Shown here: one piece after another, positions 42,705-50,678 of the stretch
How positions within the stretch are numbered: the first letter of the stretch is position 1
How the letters are laid out: every line of letters starts with the position of its first letter
DNA from: Syntrophaceae bacterium UBA2280
Lineage (GTDB): Bacteria; Desulfobacterota; Syntrophia; Syntrophales; Smithellaceae
Assembly (NCBI GenBank): GCA_002347685.1
Contig: DDWS01000056.1
Span: 62,001 to 126,000, forward strand
Reading direction: 5' to 3'
DNA: 64,000 bases
Program-made: the position numbers and the translations under genes
Notes under the pieces: model-generated
Told to the model about the DNA's origin: nothing
Database searches by the model: none
Seen by the model: only the letters and a program-made list of their open reading frames with translations

Positions 42705-43616
42705 ATGGCTGACCAAAATTCTTCCTTTGCGACGGATGAAAATTCGATGGCATCCTGGTTTCAAGCCATGGCGGATATGTGGCTGAACATCGCCAAAACC
42801 ATTCCGGCCAACTCGGATACCGCGTTGAAAACACAAACCGCCGTCCAGAGCCGATTTACGCAACAACTGGAAACCAATCTCAACCTGATCAAATCCTTTT
42901 CCCGGATGATGACCGAGCCGGAATCCGCCTCCGCGGCTGCCAACTCCATGAGTGCGCTTCCGGATATTCTTCTTAAGATGGTTAAATCCGCTTTCGACTC
43001 GGCCGTACAGATTCAAAACCAGCTGGTTCAGAAAGCAGGCAGGATCGGCAAGCAAACTGAAGCCTACAGATTTGACAATCTGGATCAGGACGTATTTAAG
43101 GCCCTGACGGAAGTTTATGAAAACGAACTTCGTCAATACCTGAAAATTCCGCCGCTGGGACTGACCCGTTTTTATCAGGAACGTTTCAACAAACTGCTCG
43201 ACAAACAAAATCTGTTTGAAACCACACTGGCTGAATTCCTTTCTATCCTGTATCTGCCCATGGAAAAATCCTTCAAAGTGCTGCAGGAGAATCTCCGGCA
43301 GAAGGCGGAGGAAGGCAATCTTCCCAAAGAATCAAAAGAAAGTTACACGATATGGCTCAAGATTCTGGAGGGCCACTACATGAATCTGTTCAAATCCAAA
43401 GAATACACCGATGCACTGCACCGGACACTCAACGCGATGGAGGATTTCATCAGCGCCAGAAATGAAACCCTGCGCGATTTCCTCCAACTGCTGCCCGTGG
43501 TCACCCACAAGGATATGGATGACTTCTACAAGGAGTTCCATCTGCTCAAAAAGCGGGTCAGGCAACTGGAAAAGCAACTGAATATTTCACCCAACACCCT
43601 GACGGTTGTGAAGTAG
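42705..43616 (+). CDS. phaE: class III PHA synthase subunit PhaE
   Basis: A 303-residue protein of the PhaE type: SMASWFQAMADMWLNIAK near the start, a central PPLGLTRFYQERFNKLLDKQN and IWLKILEGHYMNLFKSKEY, then a C-terminal helix DFYKEFHLLKKRVRQLEKQL for coiled-coil contact. It forms the class III synthase with the next gene product. Start ATG at 42705 follows GAGG at normal distance. Confidence 0.9.
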   Translation: MADQNSSFATDENSMASWFQAMADMWLNIAKTIPANSDTALKTQTAVQSRFTQQLETNLNLIKSFSRMMTEPESASAAANSMSALPDILLKMVKSAFDSAVQIQNQLVQKAGRIGKQTEAYRFDNLDQDVFKALTEVYENELRQYLKIPPLGLTRFYQERFNKLLDKQNLFETTLAEFLSILYLPMEKSFKVLQENLRQKAEEGNLPKESKESYTIWLKILEGHYMNLFKSKEYTDALHRTLNAMEDFISARNETLRDFLQLLPVVTHKDMDDFYKEFHLLKKRVRQLEKQLNISPNTLTVVK

Positions 43617-43672
43617 CCGCCCTTTTAACAGGGCGGGAATGAACCGGCGTTTTAGGGAGGCCGTGCAGTTAC

Positions 43673-44965
43673 ATGAATTCAACGAAAATCCCCATTGACA
43701 TCATCCTGGAACGTCTGGCCGAAGACGCGGAAAAAGTGCAGAAGCGCGCCTCCAAAGCCTCCGACGTCCTGCTTAGCGATCTCAATTATGAACTCGCCCA
43801 AACCCCCTATGAAATTGTCTATGAAGAAGACCGGGTGCGCGTCAAACACTACTTGCGCGATGAAAACAACGAAAACAAGTTAAAGGTTCCGCTGCTGGTG
43901 GTCTACGCGCTCATCAATCGTGAAACCATGCTGGATTTACAGCCGGACCGCAGCGTGGTGAAGACCTTTCTGGAAGGCGGCATTGACCTCTACATGGTCG
44001 ACTGGGGCTATCCCACCCGCAAGGACCGCTTTCTGACCATCGACGATCATGTCAACGGCTACATGAATAATATCATCGATTTCATCCGCACAAAGCACAA
44101 TGTCCCGAAAATCAACCTGATGGGCATTTGCATGGGCGGCACGTTTTGCGTCATGTACTCCGCGCTGCATCCTGACAAAATAAAAAATCTGATCACCACC
44201 GTCACGCCGACGAACTTTGACACGGATAAAGGGCTTTTGCACGTCTGGATGAAAGACATCGACGTGGACCGCATGATCCGTACATTCGGCAACATTCCCG
44301 GCGACATCATGAACTTCGGATTTCTTCTGCTCAACCCAGCAAGGCTCATGATCGACAAATACGTCGGCTTTATGGAAAACATGGACAACAAGGACTTCGT
44401 GGAGAACTTCGTGCGCATGGAACGCTGGATATTCGACAGTCCCGACGTCCCCGGAGAAACGTTTCGTCAGTTTGTCGAAGACTGCTACCAGAAAAATCTT
44501 CTGATTCAAAACAAGATGTATCTCGGCAGTCAGCAGGTGGATTTAAGCAAGCTGACCATGCCGCTTCTGAACTTCTTCGGAGAGTATGACCACCTCGTTC
44601 CACCGGAGGCCTGCAACCGACTGACCACAGCGGCAGCCGCCAAAGACAAAGAGGACGTCTGCCTGGAAACAGGACACATCGGAATTTACGTGAGCTCCCG
44701 GTTCCAGAAATTGTTCGCGCCGAAAATCGTCCGCTGGCTGATGGAACGCGACACCGTTGACGCCGTTGTCCGCAAACGCAAACAAAAAATAAAAATCGCC
44801 GGCCCCCCAGCCGAATCCCGGCCGCCGAAGAAGCGGCAAAAGGCGAAGGCGGCGGCAAAAAAACCAAAAGCAACAAGGAGTCCGCGTACTGGAACAAAGA
44901 CAGGCAGGCAAGCGCCGAAAAAGGGAAAGTCACTGTTAATGCAGAAAATCGCCGAAGCTATCTAA
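43673..44965 (+). CDS. phaC: class III poly-3-hydroxyalkanoate synthase subunit PhaC, lysine-rich tail
   Basis: A 430-residue synthase. The catalytic Cys153 stands in MGICMGGTF; catalytic Asp is in FFGEYDHLVPPE and His in ETGHIGIYV. Residues 1-365 match class III PhaC length; an additional about 65-residue C-terminal tail is rich in Lys, Arg, Ala and Pro (KKRQKAKAAAKKPKATRS). Such basic tails resemble those of granule/DNA-binding proteins. It pairs with phaE 56 bp upstream. Confidence 0.92.
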   Translation: MNSTKIPIDIILERLAEDAEKVQKRASKASDVLLSDLNYELAQTPYEIVYEEDRVRVKHYLRDENNENKLKVPLLVVYALINRETMLDLQPDRSVVKTFLEGGIDLYMVDWGYPTRKDRFLTIDDHVNGYMNNIIDFIRTKHNVPKINLMGICMGGTFCVMYSALHPDKIKNLITTVTPTNFDTDKGLLHVWMKDIDVDRMIRTFGNIPGDIMNFGFLLLNPARLMIDKYVGFMENMDNKDFVENFVRMERWIFDSPDVPGETFRQFVEDCYQKNLLIQNKMYLGSQQVDLSKLTMPLLNFFGEYDHLVPPEACNRLTTAAAAKDKEDVCLETGHIGIYVSSRFQKLFAPKIVRWLMERDTVDAVVRKRKQKIKIAGPPAESRPPKKRQKAKAAAKKPKATRSPRTGTKTGRQAPKKGKSLLMQKIAEAI

Positions 44966-44980
44966 AAGGGAGAGGGGAGT

Positions 44981-46036
44981 ATGTCAACAAAAGAAGTCTA
45001 CTTTCAAGCTTTAAGCAAGTTGAGCAGGGAACTGGGCGCAACAGACGATGAAGATCAGATGCTCCAGCGGATTGTCGCCACGGCGGTCAAAACACTTAAA
45101 GCCAAAGCAGCCGTCATTTTTCTGCTGGAGAACGATTCGGAAGATTCCATCCATAACCGCGGGATCGCCCAGGTCGGACTTTCCGAAAAATACATCCACG
45201 CGGGAACGGCCCACGCCGTCAAAATCAGTCCGAAGCTTATGGAAGACGGCTACATGTATTTCCGTGACGCAACCACGGACAAGCGGCTGACAAATCACAA
45301 GGCAAAAAAAGCCGAAGGCATCGGCTCCATTCTATCCGTACCGGTGCTCGACAAAGGCCGGATGCTGGGTATCCTGAGCTTATACACAAAGGATATCCGC
45401 ACCTTCACCAAAGATGAAATTGATTTTCTCTCCATTTTAGCCGAGCAGGGAGGCTCCGCGATTGAAAACGCCCAGTTGATCCGGAAACTGCGCAGTCACT
45501 CTCAGATTTTTTTGAATCTGGCCGCAAGCATCTCGGAGAGCCTCGACGTCAAGGCCATTTTCCAGGCCTTGACTCAGGATCTGGTCAAAGCCCTGAACAT
45601 TAAGGCGGCAGCCGTCCGACTACTAGATGACGACAAACGCACGGTCAAACTGGTCGCAAGTTTCGGTCTGAGCGAAAAATACCTCAATAAAGGCCCCATT
45701 ATGGCGGATAAGAATATCGCCCAGGCCCTGAATGGAAAAACCATTACAATCAAGAATGTATTTAAGGATCAGGGCATTCAATACCGGAAAGAAAAAGAAG
45801 ATGAAGGCATTGTTTCGATGCTGTATGTTCCGATTAAAGCCAAAGACGACATCATCGGCGTCCTGAATGCCTATAGCAGCCGGCCCCGGGATTTCACCGA
45901 AGACGAAATCCTGCTGGTCACCGCGCTGGCCTACCAGGGGGGACTGGCGATCAACAATGCCTGTATGTACATGGTTATGCAAGACGACATCAAGGATTTA
46001 AAGGAGAATATCTGGGGCCATAAAAGCTGGTTTTGA
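44981..46036 (+). CDS. tandem GAF-domain protein of the PHA operon
   Basis: A 351-residue soluble protein with two GAF domains (about residues 20-165 and 185-335), each ending in a typical GILSLYTKDIRTFTKDEIDFLSILAEQGGSAIENA or GVLNAYSSRPRDFTEDE block. No output domain (kinase, GGDEF) is attached. It lies 15 bp after phaC and 58 bp before phaJ, so it probably tunes granule metabolism by binding a small ligand; the ligand is unknown. Confidence 0.85.
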   Translation: MSTKEVYFQALSKLSRELGATDDEDQMLQRIVATAVKTLKAKAAVIFLLENDSEDSIHNRGIAQVGLSEKYIHAGTAHAVKISPKLMEDGYMYFRDATTDKRLTNHKAKKAEGIGSILSVPVLDKGRMLGILSLYTKDIRTFTKDEIDFLSILAEQGGSAIENAQLIRKLRSHSQIFLNLAASISESLDVKAIFQALTQDLVKALNIKAAAVRLLDDDKRTVKLVASFGLSEKYLNKGPIMADKNIAQALNGKTITIKNVFKDQGIQYRKEKEDEGIVSMLYVPIKAKDDIIGVLNAYSSRPRDFTEDEILLVTALAYQGGLAINNACMYMVMQDDIKDLKENIWGHKSWF

Positions 46037-46094
46037 AAACGGCCCCGGACGTCTTTTCGACAAGAACATCCAGCATCAAGGAGGTCGAATTTCG

Positions 46095-46526
46095 ATGATC
46101 ACAGGAAAAAGCATCGACCGGCTTAACGTCGGCGACACCGCTCAATTTGCTAAAACCGTGACGGAAACGGATATCTATTTGTATGCGGGAATCACCGGCG
46201 ACTTTAATCCGGCACACGTGAATGAAGCCTACGCGAAAAACACCTTCTTCAAAACCCGGATCGCGCACGGCATGCTGACGGCGGGCTTCATCTCCGCCAT
46301 TATCGCTAATCAATTACCCGGCCCGGGCACAATCTACCTCAAACAGGACTTAAGCTTTCTGGCACCGGTACGGATCGGCGACACAATCACTGCTCAGGTT
46401 GAGATTATCGAATTGAATGCGGATAAAAACCGGGTGACCTTGAAAACAACCTGTGAAAATCAAGACGGCGTTTTAGTGTTGACCGGACAGGGGCTGGTCA
46501 GCCCGCCTAAAGCGCCGAAAACATGA
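46095..46526 (+). CDS. phaJ: (R)-specific enoyl-CoA hydratase, PhaJ type
   Basis: A 143-residue MaoC-like hot-dog protein. Active-site residues Asp and His are in GDFNPAHVNE; RIAHGMLTAGFIS and YLKQDLSFLAPVRIGDTITA match PhaJ. It converts beta-oxidation enoyl-CoA to (R)-3-hydroxyacyl-CoA for the synthase. GGAGG stands upstream of the ATG. Confidence 0.92.
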   Translation: MITGKSIDRLNVGDTAQFAKTVTETDIYLYAGITGDFNPAHVNEAYAKNTFFKTRIAHGMLTAGFISAIIANQLPGPGTIYLKQDLSFLAPVRIGDTITAQVEIIELNADKNRVTLKTTCENQDGVLVLTGQGLVSPPKAPKT

Positions 46527-46567
46527 GGAAGGCTTTGGTGCAAAGCATCCCGAATACTTTCTGACGC

Positions 46568-46605
46568 AAAAAAAGGCCGCAGCAAAATCGCTGCGGCCTT
46601 TTTTT
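46568..46605. terminator. strong bidirectional rho-independent terminator
   Basis: AAAAAAAGGCCGCAGC / GCTGCGGCCTTTTTTT with a 6-nt loop: a 9-bp GC stem flanked by A and T runs, so it works in both directions. It separates the phaE-C-GAF-phaJ transcript from the convergent phasin genes. Confidence 0.93.
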
Positions 46606-46612
46606 GCGGCTT

Positions 46613-46876
46613 TTATTTGGCTGCGAAAAAAGATTCGACCTTTTTAAAATTATCATCAGCGGCCGCCTTGAATTCTTCACGGCCCTTTTTATAGGTTTTA
46701 ATCCAGTCATTGATCAGTTTTTTTCCTTCTTCCGGGAAAAAAGCCGTCTGCTGCATCATGGAAGCAACCATTTTCTCGGTTTGATCCTGAATCACGGACA
46801 TGGCTTCAAATGAATTATCAAAAGCCGTTTTATTAAAATCAACCATCTGCTTGGCAATCTGTTTGGGTTCCATCAT
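46613..46876 (-). CDS. phasin family protein 1
   Basis: An 87-residue helical protein: MVDFNKTAFDNSFEAMSVIQDQTEKMVASMMQQ, FFPEEGKKLINDWIKTYKKGREEFKAAADDNFKKVE. The same architecture recurs in the next two genes. Phasins coat PHA granules. GGAGG precedes the ATG. Confidence 0.9.
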   Translation of the reverse strand: MMEPKQIAKQMVDFNKTAFDNSFEAMSVIQDQTEKMVASMMQQTAFFPEEGKKLINDWIKTYKKGREEFKAAADDNFKKVESFFAAK

Positions 46877-46900
46877 TTCCTCCTTCGTTATTATGAATAT

Positions 46901-47323
46901 TTATTTAGCTGTTTTTTTTCGCGGGACATTTACTTTTTTCACCGGTTGTCTGACTCTTACAGCTTTCTTTGCTGCGACGACCTTATTTTTTTTCGGGCTG
47001 GAACTTTTTTTAACCGGAGCCTTTTTTTCAGCCGCGGCACGCAAGGGCAAAGACGTCAGATCCCCCGCATTTAAAAGATAGGATTCCATCGTCTCAAACC
47101 GTCTGTCCACATCCTCTTTAAATGCATCCAGTCCATTTTTATAGGCAACCAGCCAATCCTCGATGGCTTTTTTACCTTCTCCGGGAAAAATCAAAGACTT
47201 CTCCCAGTAGGCACGCACCATTTTCTCAGTATGCTCCCGGACCGTGATCAGGACGCTAAAGCTCTCATCGAACGCCTTTTTGTTGAAATCAAGAATTTGT
47301 TTCATCATCGCTGTCGAGGGCAT
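46901..47323 (-). CDS. phasin family protein 2 with lysine-rich tail
   Basis: A 140-residue phasin (ILDFNKKAFDESFSVLITVREHTEKMV, FPGEGKKAIEDWLVAYKNGLDAFKEDVDRRFETMES) followed by a basic tail of about 45 residues rich in Lys, Pro and Val. The tail resembles the extra tail of PhaC nearby, so the two may share a partner such as nucleoid DNA or a granule surface (inference). Confidence 0.88.
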   Translation of the reverse strand: MPSTAMMKQILDFNKKAFDESFSVLITVREHTEKMVRAYWEKSLIFPGEGKKAIEDWLVAYKNGLDAFKEDVDRRFETMESYLLNAGDLTSLPLRAAAEKKAPVKKSSSPKKNKVVAAKKAVRVRQPVKKVNVPRKKTAK

Positions 47324-47346
47324 GGCTATCCACCTTCTTTCAGTCG

Positions 47347-47643
47347 TTAGTTGTGGGCTTTTGATTTTGTTTTGATCGTTTCAATCCCGGACATGAAATA
47401 CTCTTCCATTTTGGAATAATTCTGATCGATCGCATCTTTGATATCCAGCGTACTCTTTTTGTACATGTTGGTCCATTCGTCGATCAGCGATCGGGTCTGA
47501 GCCGGAATCCAGGGTGCCTGCCTCATCACGGTATCAACCGCCTTGGAAGTTTGCTCCTGCAACATGAGCATAGAATTAAAACCGGTCTCAATCGCCGCTT
47601 TTTGGTAATCCAGCATTTGCTTTGCCATTGCTTTGTTTTCCAT
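47347..47643 (-). CDS. phasin family protein 3
   Basis: A 98-residue phasin: MAKQMLDYQKAAIETGFNSMLMLQEQTSKAVDTVMRQ and PAQTRSLIDEWTNMYKKSTLDIKDAIDQNYSKMEEYF. Start at 47643 follows AAAGGAG; the longer frame upstream has no site. First gene of the phasin run, divergent from phaR. Confidence 0.88.
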   Translation of the reverse strand: MENKAMAKQMLDYQKAAIETGFNSMLMLQEQTSKAVDTVMRQAPWIPAQTRSLIDEWTNMYKKSTLDIKDAIDQNYSKMEEYFMSGIETIKTKSKAHN

Positions 47644-47722
47644 AATAAATACTCCTTTCATTTGTTTTGTAGATCTAATTATAAACACGTACCGTGAGTT
47701 TGTCAATGCCTCTTTGCTGCAC

Positions 47723-47837
47723 TGCAACATATTTATTCTCATGGCAAAATAGGCTCGTATTTATTTATAGCTTATATATTAAGTACTTAGGCTTACAGAA
47801 ATGCAGATTCCATCCGACTCGTCAATTTTATGTTGCA
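47723..47837. promoter_or_regulatory. possible PhaR operator region: TGCAACAT ... ATGTTGCA inverted repeat
   Basis: The 8-mer TGCAACAT (47723-47730) and its exact complement ATGTTGCA (47830-47837) lie in the AT-rich space between divergent phasin and phaR genes. PhaR repressors are known to bind TGC-rich sites before phasin and phaR genes; assignment here is by position and base content. Confidence 0.35.
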
Positions 47838-47891
47838 TTAATATCGTAATGTTGTCATAATGGGTCTACATGCTTGTCGAAGGGAATAAAT

Positions 47892-48374
47892 GTGAATATG
47901 GATACGTTATTATTAAAGAAATATACGAACCGACGCCTGTACGATACGGAAAAGAGCGCCTATGTCACACTCGATGATATCACACAGACCGTCCGGGATG
48001 GAAGGCAGATCCAGGTCACGGACGCGAAAACCGGCGAGGATGTCACCTCCGCGATCCTGACACAGATCGTTCTCGAAGAAGCCCGTAAAAAGAAATACTT
48101 ACTCCCCCCTCCCCTCTTATATCTGATTATTCAATACGGCGAAAACGTCCTGACGGATTTCTTTGAAAAATATCTTGAGCAAACGATCCGTAATTACTTG
48201 TTGTTCCGCAACATGGCCGATGATCAGTTCAAAAAATGGCTCGAATACGGCGAAAATTATCCAAAGATGAATTCTTTACCGCTGGGCGGCCTGTCGGCCT
48301 TTCAATCCGTGTTTGACGTGTTTAACCCCGAAGCTGATGACCCGAAAAGCCAGGAAGGCAAAAAAAAGAAATAA
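47892..48374 (+). CDS. phaR: PHA synthesis repressor PhaR
   Basis: A 160-residue regulator: LLLKKYTNRRLYDTEKSAYVTLDDI is the PHB/PHA accumulation regulator DNA-binding domain, followed by a second domain (TSAILTQIVLEEARKKKYLLPPPLL). GTG at 47892 is chosen because AAGGGA lies at normal distance; ATG at 47898 is possible. It likely senses the polymer and controls the divergent phasin genes. Confidence 0.9.
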   Translation: MNMDTLLLKKYTNRRLYDTEKSAYVTLDDITQTVRDGRQIQVTDAKTGEDVTSAILTQIVLEEARKKKYLLPPPLLYLIIQYGENVLTDFFEKYLEQTIRNYLLFRNMADDQFKKWLEYGENYPKMNSLPLGGLSAFQSVFDVFNPEADDPKSQEGKKKK

Positions 48375-48416
48375 ATCCAACCTCTGTTTGGGAAACTCGG
48401 GAAAAAATCTTTTGGA

Positions 48417-50096
48417 CTAATCCGCCGGGTGGAGCGTGTCCGGAGGCAAACCCGGCTCTGCGGCTCCATCCCCGCCAAGGTAGTTGGCGACCCGCCAGAC
48501 ATGATATCCCACGCGATCCTGCCAGCGAATCGCGTCAAGCGTCTGCAGCGCCATCATCGGCGCACCCCCCCCGACAGTCTGTTTAATTACAGACGGCCTG
48601 GCCCGCCTGTGCAACTGTGTAAGTTCCAACGACATCGCTTCCACCTCTGCCAGCCACTCGCCGGATTCAGCGGATACGTCGGCCGTTGCCTGAACCTGCA
48701 GACCTTGTTCGGCTCTGTGCAGAATACGCAATGTCATTTGCAGTGTCCGGGACAAACGGGGATCGGACGCGGGTACCCTTTGCAAAACGGCCGGCGGCGT
48801 CAGATAATCCCGCAGACGCGCCAGATGATCCAAGGCGTGCATCTGCGCGATGCGCGCCTGCGACAAAGGCGGCACGTCGGCCAGGGGCGGAATTTTTGCA
48901 AAAAAATCGCTGATCGCGTTTAAGGCCTGCTTAAGTTCCATGACGTCGGCCCCGCCGTTTGGATTGGGCGTCGACTCCAGACGTTGACGAATGATGCGGA
49001 ACATCCCCGCCGCCGTTTCGCAAAGCGCCCGGCGCGTCGCTTCGAGCGCAACCGCCGGCACATTCAATACCGTCGGATCCAGATGCCGGGTCAGCGCCGG
49101 ACCTTTGTCAGGCAGCAAACGTTCAATCCAGCGCGAGAACCTCCCGGCTTGCGGCAGGAAAATCATCACACCCAGCGCGATAAACAAAGTATGAAACGCG
49201 GCGAGGCTGATGGCACCCGCATCCAAACCGAGATACACCTGCGCCCACTGAATGACGCGCAGAAAAAAAGGCAGCAGTAAAACAGCAATCAGACCGGTTG
49301 CGAGGTTAAACACAATATGCGCCAGAGCCGTTCGCCTGGTGGAAACACTCGCGCCGATGGCCGCCATCGCTCCGGTCACCGTCGTGCCAATGGCCGCGCC
49401 GATCACCAGGAGCGCTGCCTGCTCGAAATTAATGGACTGGGTGTATAAAGCGGTCAGCGTGGTCGCCACCGCCGCGCTGGAGGACTGCATCACTACCGTC
49501 ATGGCCAGACCAATGCCCATGATCACCAGATGGGCAATCAGGCCGGTGGATGGCAGATCGCCTAAATGAAACAAGCCGGACAGCCCTTCCATGCCGGTTT
49601 GCAAATGCTGAATCCCGACAAAGATCAAACCGAATCCCGCCAGGGAAAGCCCCACCGACTTCCAGCGGCCGGGCCCCAGAAGCTTCATCAGCGCGCCTGC
49701 CCCGATCAGCGGCAGGGCGTAATAACCGAGGTTAACTTTGAGCCCTAAAACAGACACGATCCAGCCGGTACTGGTCGTGCCGAGGCTTGCGCCGATCACA
49801 ACGCCGACGGCCTGCGGGAAGGTCAGAAGCCCGGCGCTTACAAACCCGATCACCGTCACGGTGGTCGCGCTCGACGACTGCACCAGGGCAGTGACCAGCG
49901 CGCCGGACACGAAAGCCTTCGACGGCCTGCCGGTAAACCGCACCAGCGCCTGGCGCAATGCGTCACCCGCATAGGCCTTCAGGCCATCGGTCAACAAGGA
50001 CATGCCCAGAAGAAACAGTCCGATTCCGCCAATGAGGTAGAAAAACGTTCCGGCCATCAAAATAGGCTGCGATTCCCTTCCAATTTTCATCACCAT
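48417..50096 (-). CDS. Na/Pi-cotransporter II family protein with PhoU-like C-terminus (1)
   Basis: A 559-residue membrane protein: repeated QSSSATTVTVIGFVSAGLL and QSSSAAVATTLTALYTQS segments are the hallmark of the two Na/Pi-cotransporter repeats; GASLGTTSTGWI and GAAIGTTVTGAMAAIGA follow each. The C-terminal about 230 residues are helical (PhoU-like). It probably imports or balances phosphate. The start is uncertain (50096 or 50057). Confidence 0.88.
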   Translation of the reverse strand: MVMKIGRESQPILMAGTFFYLIGGIGLFLLGMSLLTDGLKAYAGDALRQALVRFTGRPSKAFVSGALVTALVQSSSATTVTVIGFVSAGLLTFPQAVGVVIGASLGTTSTGWIVSVLGLKVNLGYYALPLIGAGALMKLLGPGRWKSVGLSLAGFGLIFVGIQHLQTGMEGLSGLFHLGDLPSTGLIAHLVIMGIGLAMTVVMQSSSAAVATTLTALYTQSINFEQAALLVIGAAIGTTVTGAMAAIGASVSTRRTALAHIVFNLATGLIAVLLLPFFLRVIQWAQVYLGLDAGAISLAAFHTLFIALGVMIFLPQAGRFSRWIERLLPDKGPALTRHLDPTVLNVPAVALEATRRALCETAAGMFRIIRQRLESTPNPNGGADVMELKQALNAISDFFAKIPPLADVPPLSQARIAQMHALDHLARLRDYLTPPAVLQRVPASDPRLSRTLQMTLRILHRAEQGLQVQATADVSAESGEWLAEVEAMSLELTQLHRRARPSVIKQTVGGGAPMMALQTLDAIRWQDRVGYHVWRVANYLGGDGAAEPGLPPDTLHPAD

Positions 50097-50226
50097 ACAA
50101 TGACCAGCACCAGTTTGACAAACTTTTGTTTATCGTAGCGGACAAACGATGGTTGAACTTTGCCTTGACAATCCGCCTGCCATCTTTTAACATCCCAAAA
50201 ACTTGGAAGGTCTTCACTTTTTAACC

Positions 50227-50637
50227 ATGTACTCGAAAAAAATTGTTATCCGCTACAATCCTGAAATTGTTCAACAGCCGGTCATTTATCTGCTTTCGCA
50301 AAAGCACAACCTTGTATTCAATATCCTCAAAGCCAGAATTTTCCCCCGACGTGAAGGCGTGATTGTCCTGGAATTGACCGGCCGGAAGGAAGATTTCGAC
50401 AGGGGCATCCTTTATCTGAAAGAAATGGGGCTGAAAGTCGAGTCTCTTTCTAAAAGCGTCAATCAGAATATGGATAAATGCGTCCACTGCGGCGCCTGCA
50501 CGGGATTCTGCCCGACCGGCGCGCTGGCTTTCGATAAAACCACGCATAAAGTCGTGTTTGATCCTGAAACATGCAACGGCTGCGAGTTGTGCGTCTCCGC
50601 CTGCCCTATCCGCGCGATGGAAATTAACCTGATGTAA
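50227..50637 (+). CDS. NIL-domain / 4Fe-4S ferredoxin protein
   Basis: A 136-residue protein: an N-terminal NIL domain (VQQPVIYLLSQKHNLVFNILKARIFPRREGVIVLELTG) linked to a two-cluster ferredoxin (CVHCGACTGFCPTGALAF, CNGCELCVSACPIRAM). NIL domains otherwise occur in methionine ABC transporters. Similar small proteins are tied to sulfur-amino-acid metabolism in anaerobes (family knowledge). It stands alone between the transporter and DUF1846 genes. Confidence 0.87.
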   Translation: MYSKKIVIRYNPEIVQQPVIYLLSQKHNLVFNILKARIFPRREGVIVLELTGRKEDFDRGILYLKEMGLKVESLSKSVNQNMDKCVHCGACTGFCPTGALAFDKTTHKVVFDPETCNGCELCVSACPIRAMEINLM

Positions 50638-50678
50638 TTCGAGCACCCCCTGCTTCAAGAAAGGCGCCTGCAATTCTC

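Noticed and set aside
44370..44933. 187-codon minus-strand frame opposite phaC
   Set aside because: Antisense shadow of phaC; Leu/Pro/Ser-rich low-complexity product.
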